DNA of 64,000 nt from Dioscorea cayenensis subsp. rotundata (lineage: Eukaryota; Streptophyta; Magnoliopsida; Dioscoreales; Dioscoreaceae), in the NCBI RefSeq assembly GCF_009730915.1, contig NC_052491.1, positions 1,722,908-1,786,907 of the forward strand, in the 5' to 3' direction. Made by a program: the position numbers and the translations under genes. Positions within the stretch are counted from its first letter, which is position 1, and the number at the start of each line of letters is the position of its first letter. Shown here piece after piece: positions 1 through 9,398 of the stretch. The notes below the pieces were generated by a model, which did no database searches, was not told the DNA's origin, and saw nothing but the letters and a program-made list of their open reading frames with translations.

Positions 1-1735
1 CAGTAGCATTTCAAGAATCACCCATCAAGAACATGGACTCTGGTGGTACGGCTGATACTTCTATTCTTTCTCCACCGGTTGAACATGTACTGGCTCCTGA
101 AGCTGGACTGGCATCCTCTACCGCACATGTTCAAGCATCAGTTACTGCTGGATCTTTAGATGATCCTAAATTGACTAACACAGGAATTTCTTTAGGTTGG
201 TTGCTTTCGTCATCTTTCTATCGTATTTATGTTTGATTATATAGTTTTTGGTCAATGATATCTTTCTGAATTGGTATGCCTCTGTTTTGATGGTAAAGAA
301 AAAGCTGCGCCTGACTTTGAGCTAAAACCCGCTCCCGCTGTCAAGAGAAGGAGGGTAAATGCAAGAAAGAAAGGACAGTATTTCGATGAAGAGGTTATTT
401 TGAGTAATGAGTAAGTACTGTCTCCCTCCAATTGCATTTCTTCTGGCACTTACATTCGATTGCTTGACATTCTGATTATCTAGTACCCTACATCAAACTT
501 ATATTGATGGACTTATTTGTTCAGTTCACTTTTTCTTATGTGTTGAACAGGGTGATGAGAGAGCAGCTTGATGATACTACCAGGTTGGTAAAGAAGCGAG
601 CCAAACTCCCCGGTTCGAGTCTGGATATATGGAGGTTTCGCAAGGCACAACAGAAGGAGAACATTTTCAATGAACCCTTGCTTTCCGGTGAACTAATCAT
701 AAATCAACTGATGTTTTACTGTTGTTGTACTTTTGTTATCATCAACCAATCGATGTTCTTTTGCAGGAATGAGTAGTGATCTCCAGAAAGCTTTTAATAA
801 AGCCTTTCCCTGTGTGAATGTCGATGATCCCTTCGCCTTTGAGGCTCTGCCAAGATCACCAAATGCAGAGGCAGAAAATGCGGCACCTGAGCTAGAAATG
901 CAACCTGAACAAGCTCAGTCTGATCATCAAGTTGATATGGACGTACCTGACTTCACCACTCCTGATGTCGATCGATCATCAAAGCGACCTCAATCCATAG
1001 ATGTTGTTGGTGGAAATTTATATGATTTGGTTCCTTCTCCGAGCAAAGGAGGGGATTTTACTCAATTTGACAGTAATATAGGTTCAACTTCTCATGTTGG
1101 AGGCACTTTTGCCACTGAGGAGACAATGCCTGCATTTGAAGCTCCTCCATCGGCTGAGCCGTTTGGTTTGGAACCTGAAACACCTTTACCTCATTCTGAA
1201 CAATGGCCTGTTAATGACCCTGTCCCAGAGTTCGCCACCATACAAATTTCTGCAGAAAAAGAAGTAAGAACGACAAATTATTTGTTCTTTATTTTTGTTT
1301 TAATCTGTTTCAGCATTGTCTCTGATGTTATCTTTCCTGCAGGAACTGAGTTTCTTGGAATCAAGTAATGCATCATCTGGTAAGTTCCAAAACCAATACA
1401 TATTCATTGCGATTATTTCTTTTTTACTACAATAATTGCACTAATATGATCAATTTGCAGATTCTGAACAACTGAATGTTGAGAACATGTCTTCAAGGAC
1501 TAGGTAAAATTAAAATTCACCTTTCTTTTTGAGCATATATAAGTTCTACTTGTAATTACTCATTGATTTCAATGATGTCTGGCTCAGGGCTGTTGCGCAA
1601 TATTTAAAAAGCCATTCTCCGACAACTCAAGCTTCGAAAGACCTTACTGGAACTCTGAGCTTAAACAAGATTCTGGAAGGCAAAACAAGAAAGATATGTG
1701 CAAGGATGTTCTTTGAAACCACGGTAATGAAATGA
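1..1735 (+). pseudogene. RAD21-like: RAD21/SCC1-type cohesin subunit, 5' outside window, 3' end truncated
   Basis: Alpha-kleisin of the cohesin ring, which links the SMC1 and SMC3 heads and is cut by separase. Exons inferred from GT-AG sites with consistent phase: 1-195, 299-410, 551-687, 767-1263, 1343-1379, 1461-1503, 1588-1735. The first exon is open at the window edge, so the SMC3-binding N-terminus is not seen. Family marks are the stretch RRRVNARKKGQYFDEEVIL (exon 2), the LPGSSLDIW segment (exon 3), a long acidic linker (exon 4) and the C-terminal winged-helix core LSLNKILEGKTRKICARMFF (exon 7). After ARMFFETTVMK a TGA stops the frame; plant relatives continue for roughly 20 or more residues. 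The loss falls in the SMC1-binding domain, and glycosylase-like sequence starts at 1737. I call it a truncated copy or gene fragment; a working chimeric gene is possible but less likely. Family assignment is secure, functionality is not. Confidence 0.8.
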
Positions 1736-1736
1736 T

Positions 1737-3650
1737 TTGAGACTGGAGAGTCAACGTGCAGTTGAAGTGCCACATACTATTAAAGAACAGCAGAATGAAA
1801 TGCATGAAACATGTGCTAATTCATGCAATAACCCTATGATGCAGAAGTCGGAGGTTGAGAAGAAAGCAGATGTATATTTAACAGATGAAAGCCACAGTTC
1901 TGAAAAGGTCCCTCTTGAAACATCAGATAATTCATCAAATGTTGAGAAGGGAGTACAATCAGATTCAAAAGATGGAAACGACAGTTCTCAGCAGGTCCCA
2001 CTTGAAACAGAAAACAAGGCATCAAGAGGAAAGAAAGCAAAATTTGTAAAAAACACTAACAAGACTTTTGACTGGGATAGGTTACGAAAGCAGGTATCCA
2101 GCAATAAGGAGAGAGAGAGAGCGAGCAATACCATGGATACACTGGATTGGGAATCAGTGAGATGTGCAGATGTAAATGAAATTTCACAAACTATTCGAGG
2201 ACGAGGAATGAACAATGTGCTTGCAGGAAGAATACAGGTAGTCACATGTTAGCTGGTGCTCGAGAAAGTTTGCGCTTGACCAATTTAATGTCTTTACCTG
2301 AATATAGCTTATTTTTTCTTGAAAACCATGAAGAATGGAAAGTGAAAAAATTGCTTAGTGATAAATGTCATGTTGGATATTCTTGAGGCTGTCTTCCTAT
2401 AATGTGCTATTTTGGTATAGTTGATGCTAACAATTTAATATTTTTGACAGGAATTTCTCAACAGACTTGTTGGGGAGCATGGAAGCATTGACCTTGAATG
2501 GTTAAGGGATATTGAACCAGATGAAGCAAAGTAAGATTAATTATAATCTAGTAACATGCTCAGTAATGATTAATACATAAGTATAGCTTTGCTATATATA
2601 TCTTCATAATAGGCCTTCATAAATAAAAAAAAGTGTCCAAATTGTTATCAACTACTCTTCTTTGCTAGTGGATCACCATTGCACTATATGTGTATAGAGC
2701 AAATCCATACAGCTAGGAAGAGTTTTATCCTCTCCTTTGAGAAGGATGATTAATAACAATGAAAAGAGCAAGATGTTTATGCGCATGATAAGGCTTTACA
2801 GAAAAAAAGTAAATGTTGGCACTTGATTAAAAAAAAAAAAACCTTTTTAGAACCCTTTTATGTGATTGGCTTGGCATACCTTTAATAGTAAAAAAAGTGA
2901 TGAATGAGGAGAATACCATGGAAGAAGGTCTCACACTCTGCTGTGGGTGTATGCAAGAAATTTAATAATTACAATTTAATAAGAAATGGAAATTTGGATG
3001 ATTGCAGGAACTACCTCCTAAGCATTCGAGGATTGGGACTTAAAAGCGTTGAATTTGTTCGCCTTTTGACACTTCACCATTTAGCTTTCCCGTGAAAGCA
3101 TTTTTGGTCGCTTTTTCTCTAGTTTTGATAGTTTGTTTCGAAAGTGATATCATCCCCGACTTTTTCTCACATTGCTAATTAGGTTGATACAAATGTTGGC
3201 CGCATATGTGTAAGACTTGGCTTGGTGCCATTACAACCATTGCCTGAGTTTCTCCAGTTGCACCTTTTAGAACTGTAAGAATAGTTGGATTAATTTAGAC
3301 TAGCGTTAGCTCTCTGTTATAAAAAAAAAATTCCAAGTTTATGACCCAAGATAGGGATGAATAATTTTTTTTATCATTTTTCTGTGTTTCTAAAGGTATC
3401 CTGTCTTGGAGACTATCCAGAAATATCTTTGGTCTCGTTTATGTACACTTGATCAACGTACTCTGTAAGTTCTTGACACTTTGGCTGCATAATTCAATGA
3501 CTGTAATAGATATACCGACTTGGATGCAGTCAGCAGTTCTCCAGTTGATTTCTACTCACTAAACATTAATTGGATTGGCAAAATAACTCTAGCTATATAT
3601 TGAAACTACACAGGTATGAGCTACATTACCAAAATTTGGAACTTTGGAGC
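1737..3650 (+). pseudogene. DEMETER/ROS1-type 5-methylcytosine DNA glycosylase fragment
   Basis: DEMETER-family enzymes excise 5-methylcytosine in DNA demethylation. Exon-like segments: 1737-2237, 2451-2530, 3008-3091, 3183-3274, 3396-3464, 3614-about 3631. They encode a disordered lead-in, then FDWDRLRKQ, TLDWESVRCADVNEI, MNNVLAGRIQ, and the helix-hairpin-helix SIRGLGLKSVEFVRLLTLHH. The expected catalytic lysine (codon 3042-3044) and aspartate (VDTNVGR, codon 3186-3188) are present 18 residues apart, as in DEMETER. The fragment is broken in two ways. At 3089-3094 the exon end reads TTCCCGTGA, where one base is missing for the normal Pro/Val intron phase, so splicing would shift the frame. 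After YELHYQ homology stops, so the four-cysteine iron-sulfur region and the C-terminal domain are absent. The N-terminal half is also missing. Same strand as the RAD21 piece and one nucleotide from its stop. An inactive fragment is the best reading. Confidence 0.82.
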
Positions 3651-4856
3651 TTGCTAGTGGCTTGGGTGGGAACATCAAGAAGCAAGAAGTTCAATCTGCT
3701 TTACAACAGTAATGTTTTGGCATACTATTTCTTTAATATATGTTGTTATCTTTTAGTTTTTTAAAATATTTAATTTGATCCATGTTGTAATGAGGTGATC
3801 AAATGATAGATTCTAAAATGGTTCTCATAGGAATTTGTGTTGTGTTCTTCATGGATTTAGCACAATAATGCATGGATTAGTCCAAATATTTTCGGAGGTT
3901 AAGAGTGGATCACTATTATATATATATATATATATTATATGTGTATTCTGTTCTTAAAGTATTGTTGTTATTTATGACTCGTGTATAGTTAAATCTATCA
4001 ATATCTTTAGTTGAATTTCAGGTTCTAGCATATTATGCAAATTTATATTACTTTTATCTTCCTCTGGTCTCTCAAATATTTGTGTGTTATTTTTTTATTT
4101 GTTATTCTTACTGCAAATGGACCATATGTTTGCCATGGTATTTTGATGAGCCTTTATTTTCTTAATATTAATTTGTACATGCTGTATTTGTTATAATCAA
4201 CCATTGTTTTGTGCCCTGTTTTTATTATGTGAGCTTATTTGTGCCAGGTACCAGCTTCAATCACTCATCAACAACTTCATCACAAAGTTTACATGCATTC
4301 ACTCCATCATGGACAGGTATTGATTATCATCATAAATCTTTAGCTTTCTTCTTAAAAAAAATTACTTAGTTTCTTCAACATGCATGCACTCTCATGATCA
4401 TTTATTTCTTATCTCTATTTGCTCTTGTTTTTTTGTTCTTTTTTTAGATGTGTATTTTTTTACTTGGTGTTTTCATAGTGCTTTCTTTTTTCCCAAACCG
4501 AAAATCTAAAAGTGTGTTGTCTTTTTAAAGGACTGATTATCTATAACCTTTTTATGAGATAGACTGGAGCTTAGGTTGTATGAAGAAGCTTGAAGATTAA
4601 GAGGCTACAAGACACTCTATACTTTATGTAACTAAGCAAAAATTACATTGTAATAGACATAGATAAAATGGTGTAATATCTTTTTACCTTGTGTAAATAA
4701 GCAAAAATACATTGTAATTGAGACACTAATGATTTGGATCAATGAAATTGAATTTAGGATACTTATAAGATTTGTCTTGTAGATTTGTGCTCCAAAAAGA
4801 TTTTTGTTTATATTCATTACTGAGGAATACATTATATTCAAAGCTAATGAGCAAGT
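3632..4856 (+). other. Unassigned DNA with exon-like segments
   Basis: No recognised gene. From about 3632 the sequence no longer matches a glycosylase; one frame reads LELASGLGGNIKKQEVQSAL up to a GTAATG donor near 3708. A second exon-like piece, 4248-4316, sits between a good acceptor (TGCCAG) and donor (GTATTG) and is open in more than one frame. These could be exons of a third captured gene, but I cannot name it. The rest is T-rich and intron-like, with a short TA microsatellite around 3916-3935. Two similar stretches around 4625-4665 and 4687-4725 (a GTAA-TAAGCAAAAAT-ACATTGTAAT pattern) form a diverged duplication. Confidence 0.35.
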
Positions 4857-5399
4857 TTTTGAGGTGGTTATAATCTCATCTAAAAATTATAATAAGGTTT
4901 TTAAAAAAACAGCAGTTTTTGAGGCGTTATAAACCCCTCTAGAAATAGTTTTTTTTAAAATATAAGTATTAGAGGCGGTTATAACCGCCTCTAAAAGCAT
5001 GGAGAGGAGTTTAAAAATTATTAGCATTGGAGGCGGTTATAGCGACCTCTAACCATTAGTATATGGTATAGGCGGTTATAACCGCCTCTAAAACTTTATG
5101 AAAAGAGTTAAAAATTATTATATGGTAGAGGCGGTTATAACCGCCTCTAAAAGCATGAACTACTACATACAATTTTTTTAGAGCGGTTATAACCGCCTCT
5201 AAAACTAGAGTTAGAAACCGCTTCTATAGCGAATGCTTACCCCAACGGTTGATATAAACCCGGCTCTAATGTGTAGAGCCGGCTTTTATCTGAGCGGTTT
5301 AGAGACGGGTTAAAAAACCATCGCTAAAGCTATGGAGGCGGTTAAAACCGCCTCTATAGGGTTTGAAAACCGCCTCTAAAACCCTTTTCTAGTGTAGTG
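4857..5399 (+). mobile_element. CACTA (En/Spm) transposon right end with palindromic subterminal repeats
   Basis: The segment ends in CTAGTGTAGTG at 5399; its reverse complement starts CACTACACTAGAAAA, a typical CACTA terminus. Inward lie about ten copies of a short palindrome, best form GGCGGTTATAACCGCC flanked by GAG and CTCTAAA (for example near 4972, 5068, 5127, 5180 and 5334), with degenerate copies near 4858, 4919, 5028, 5250 and 5285. Subterminal repeat arrays of this kind bind the TnpA-like protein in En/Spm elements. The other end was not found, so it should lie left of the window. The sequence right after the terminus is in-frame Copia gag, so the element inserted into that retrotransposon. 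The expected 3-bp target duplication would be TCA (5400-5402). No transposase gene is seen. Confidence 0.8.
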
Positions 5400-7364
5400 T
5401 CAATAATTGAAGATATAAAACATATCTCATCAATTAAGATTCAAGAGTTGATAGGATCTTTGATGACTCATGAAAAATCATTTGAAAGTGCTTTCCAATC
5501 AAAGCTAAATATCACCCCCAAGAATGATGAAGGTGGAGAATCAAGTAGAGGTGGAAGATATGTCCGTGGAAGACTATGAGGCAAAAATATTTTTTCAAGA
5601 ACATTTACTTCAGAAAATTTCAATTCTTGCAACATTTGTGGCAAGGACAATCATCTTGAGAAGGATTGTTGGCATAAGGGTAAGCCTAAGTGCCACCATT
5701 GCAAAAAATTTGGCCATATTGAGAAGAATTGTTGACTTAAAGGCGATCAACAAGCACATTTTTCAAAGTAGGAGCAAGGTGGTGAAGGAAATTTATTTTT
5801 CACTTGTCACATGGCAATGGGAACCAATGATGATATTTGGTTTCTTGATAACATGGCTATAGCAACCATATGACAAAGAAGAGATTTATCTTTGTTGACC
5901 TTGATGAGTCTATAAAAACTCAAGTCATGATGGGAAATGGAGGCATTGTGAAAGCACAAGGAAGAGGAACCATAAGTATTCAAACGAAGAAAGGCACAAA
6001 ATTTATTCAAGATGTGTTGTTTGTCCTTTATTTAGGACAAAATCTTCTAAGTCTTGGACAACTCCTTGAGCATAGATATGCATTGAATTTTGATGACAAT
6101 CAATGCTTTATCTATGATAAAAAAAAGATGGTAGATAGTTGGTTGCAAAAGTGAAAATAGAGACAAATCAGAGCTTCCCAATTAATCTCAACTATGGAGG
6201 AACTCAAGCATTGAAGGCTCATGTTGATGAAGATGCATGGCTATAACACAAACGGCTTGGGCATTTAAATTTTCACAGCCTTAAACTACTTCAACAAATT
6301 AAATGGAATGGTTTATGGATTACCAAAAATTGAAGAAAAACATGAAGTTTGTGAAGGATGTGCACTTGGCAAGCAACATCGGCAACCTTTTCCTAAAGGT
6401 GTTGCTTGGAGATCCAAGAAGATGCTAGAGCTAATTCACATAGACGTATGTGGGCCTATGAAGACTATCTCACATGGAGGTAGCAAATACTTCATTCTAT
6501 TTATAGATGATTTTACAAGAATGACTTAGGTCTACTTTATGAAAGAGAGATCCCAAGTGTTTGCAATTTTCAAGAAGTTCAAGAGCTTTGTTGAGAAACA
6601 AAGTAGGCACTACATTAAAATTTTAAGAAGTGATCATGGCAAAGAGTACACATCAAATGCATTTCAAGAATTTTGTGAAGATGAAGGCATGGAAAGACAA
6701 TTGATTGTTGGCTATACACCACAACAAAATGGTGTATCTGAGAGGAAGAATCAAACAGTGATGGAGATGGCAAAATGCATACTACATGATAAATGCCTAC
6801 CTCAATTTTTTGGGCTGAAGCATTTGAAGGTTTTTGGAAGCATTTGCTATGCTCAAATTCCAAAAGAGAGAAGGTACAAGCTTGATGAAGTAAGTGAAAA
6901 AAATGCATTTTTGTTGGCTATAGCTCAAAATCTAATAGATTGTTTAGCTTGAAACTAACAAAATTATTATAAGTCGTGATGTTTTGTTTAATGAAGGTGC
7001 TACTTGGAATTGGAAAGAAGAAGATGTAGATGAGCAGGTTGTTGTGCATCATAGAGGTATTGGTGCAACCTTAATTTGATATTGTGGCATTGATTGGGGT
7101 GACTGTAGAGATGACATGAAAAGCACCTAAGTGTATTCTTTTCATTGGGTTCTAGCGAATTTTCTTGGGCATCGAAGAAACAACAGAGTGTGACATAATC
7201 TTTTGTAGAAGATGAATATATTTCAGCTAGTTTGGCCACTTCTCAAGTCATTTAGCTTAGAAAAATCCTTGAAGATATTGGTGAAAAACAGAATGAAGCT
7301 ACAACTTTGTTTTGTGATAACAAATCAGTTATTAACATAGCAAAAAATCTAGTTTATCATAACA
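5400..7364 (+). mobile_element. Copia retrotransposon, gag to partial RNase H (left part)
   Basis: A degenerate Ty1/Copia polyprotein. It starts inside gag (IQELIGSLMTHE) at the CACTA junction. In a shifted frame, two tandem zinc knuckles follow at about 5620-5735, CNICGKDNHLEKDC and CHHCKKFGHIEKNC, both CX2CX4HX4C. Next come a protease-like stretch with a gatekeeper region (LGQNLLSLGQLLE, about 6034-6072), the pre-integrase zinc segment (LGHLNFHS, then CEGCALGKQHRQPF) and the integrase core (HIDVCGPM, ILRSDHGKEY, GYTPQQNGVSERKN). The reverse transcriptase is almost wholly deleted after about 6900. RNase H resumes at about 7180 (EDEYISAS, FCDNKSVINIAKN) and stops at 7364, where a solo LTR has inserted. 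Several frameshifts and stops; it cannot be autonomous. Confidence 0.9.
7360..7364. repeat. Target-site duplication TAACA, left copy
   Basis: TAACA here is repeated at 16049-16053. Removing 7365-16048 plus one copy restores an open Copia RNase H frame in which IAIKHYFI follows NLVYHN at the expected spacing, so this is the exact insertion site. Confidence 0.85.
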
Positions 7365-8044
7365 TGTGGACCCCACCCTTTTATACTTAATAATATTATT
7401 ATTATATTTATTATTAGTTTTAAATTTTAAATAATCCTTACACTTATCCACCAAATCTCACAATCTATTTCGATCCCGCAACCCACGATCACCTGACATT
7501 GTTATAAAAAATAATAAAATAAAATAAGAATAGTAAGCAATGTCTCCCCGTGGTTTGCTTTCGGGTGTTGGAATTTGGCTTTAACCCGATATTCAGCGTT
7601 TATGTTCTCCAAATCCAGCCTTCTCGTTGCTTTAATTGCATCCCTCTTTACTAAGTCAGTGTTAGTCCTTGTTTTGCTATTTTTCACTTTTATTGCTAGC
7701 AGATACAGGTCTCGGTATTAGAATTTGTTTGATGAGTAGTTCATGTTGTCTTGGTCTGTACAAGAATTATGTGTTATTTCTTCGTAGATCGGATTATTAA
7801 TTATTTTTTTTTCTTACACTCAGTTCATTACTTGAAAGTCATGGTCATCATCTTCCTTGCTATTGCTTATCTTGTAGTTACTATGCCGTGTTGTTTAGAA
7901 AAGTTGAGTTAATTGAAATTATGTGCCATTGTGAGGCTTTTTTTTTTAATATTACAATTTTTTAATTACCGAAATGAGTAAAATTTAAAAAAATGACATG
8001 TTTAGGGAAAACGGTAAGATAATTACCATTTTGCATGGGTTTAA

Positions 8045-9088
8045 GGGGGCGTTTGGTTAGATGTAGTTGAAAATACAGTGGATTTGTATTTACAAATCCT
8101 TGTATTTGAAAATTCAGAAGAGTCAAATCCAGTGTTTGGTTGGATGTATTTGTAATGCTGAATCACAAAATTTTGTATTTGGTTGAAGAGATTTTTTAAT
8201 TTAGATTTTATTAAATAATTAATATAATATAATATATTAATTATATATTATATTATTAATATTAATTACACTATAATCATATTTTATTTAATATTTTATA
8301 AAATATAATTATAGTGTAATTAATTTTATGAGTAATTAATATAATTAATATACACTTAATTTATTATAATAAAATATAATATATTAATTATTTATTAAAA
8401 TAAATAATATAATATAATATATCAATTATATACTATATTACTAATATTAATTACACTATAATTATATTTTATTTAATATCTTATAAAATATAATTATGGT
8501 ATAATTAATATTATGAGAAATTAATATAATTAATATATACTTAATTTATTATAATAAAATATAATATATTAATTCTTTATTAAAACAATTAATATAATAT
8601 AATTAATATAATATATGAATTATATATTATATTACTAATATTAATTACACTATAATTGCATTTTATTTAATATTTTATAAAATATAATTATAGTGTAATT
8701 AATATAATTATTATATACTTAATTTATTATAATAAAATATAATATATTAATTATTTAATAAATAATTAATATAATATAATATATCAATTATATATTATAT
8801 TACTAATATTAATTATACTATAATTATATTTTATTTAATATTTTATAAAATATAATTATAGTGTAATTAATATTATAAGTAATTAATATAATTAGTATAT
8901 TAATTACTAGATGGGATTCACTGAATGGGATTTTGAAATTCGGTCATTTTGGCCGAATTCCATAATCCCATAACTTTTGAATTTGAAATATAAAGGAGAT
9001 TGAAATCCATTGAAACAAACAAAAGATTTCTCAAATCCAAGGATTTTTAAATCCAAGTATTTTCAAATCCGGCCAAACAAACAGTCCC
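8045..9088. mobile_element. PIF/Harbinger-type MITE with TAA target duplication
   Basis: The element starts GGGGGCGTTTGGTTAGATG, ends AAACAAACAGTCCC and is flanked by TAA at 8042-8044 and 9089-9091. The GTTTGG-type termini and 3-bp TAA duplication are those of PIF/Harbinger (Tourist-like) elements. It has no coding capacity. Subterminal parts are also inverted (GTATTTGAAAATTC against CAAGTATTTTCAAATCC). Its middle is a tandem array, listed separately. A second copy of the family starts near 63855 and runs off the window. Confidence 0.85.
8200..8900. repeat. AT-only tandem repeat inside the MITE, about four units of 170-190 bp
   Basis: Units begin near 8208, 8395, 8580 and 8752. Each contains ATTAATATTAATTACACTATAA, then a dyad ATTATATTTTATTTAATATTTTATAAAATATAAT, then CTTAATTTATTATAATAAAATATA. 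Units are near-identical apart from point changes and small indels, so amplification is recent. Each half-unit is nearly self-complementary, giving strong hairpin potential. GC content is close to zero. Confidence 0.8.
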
Positions 9089-9189
9089 TAAGTGGAAGAT
9101 GGTAACATGGTTACCGTTTTCAGTGCTTCTGCACTGAAAAAGGTAAGCATTCTACCGTTTTCAATTTTTTTATTAAAAAGAATTGCTAA

Positions 9190-9265
9190 TCATCATCATC
9201 ATCTCCACTTATGAGAACCCACTGCCATTGCTCAATTGCGCTCCCTCTTCTCCTTAATCGACTTC

Positions 9266-9304
<39 letters not shown>

Positions 9305-9398
9305 GATGATGTCGCAGCTGAAGACTATGGCTCTCCGTGATGGCATGGCCTCGAATTCTGGTAAGTTCAAGCCAGAGAAGACACTCCACCACCACCAC
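9190..9398 (+). pseudogene. Captured exon-like fragment with CT-rich leader and splice donor
   Basis: Within the Mutator-like element, a CT microsatellite (about 9271-9301) leads into an ATG at 9306 or 9309, a short reading frame MSQLKTMALRDGMASNSG, and a consensus donor (G/GTAAGTTC) at about 9360. This resembles the 5' leader and first coding exon of a host gene. I do not recognise the protein. The fragment is cut at 9398 by a solo LTR and no downstream exon was found beyond it. Confidence 0.4.

Noticed and set aside
4857..5399. CRISPR-like or clustered regulatory repeats
   Set aside because: Repeats are palindromic with uneven spacing in a plant genome and end in a CACTA terminus.
7502..7687. 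Short minus-strand frame near the start of the solo LTR
   Set aside because: Within LTR sequence, no motif and no start context.
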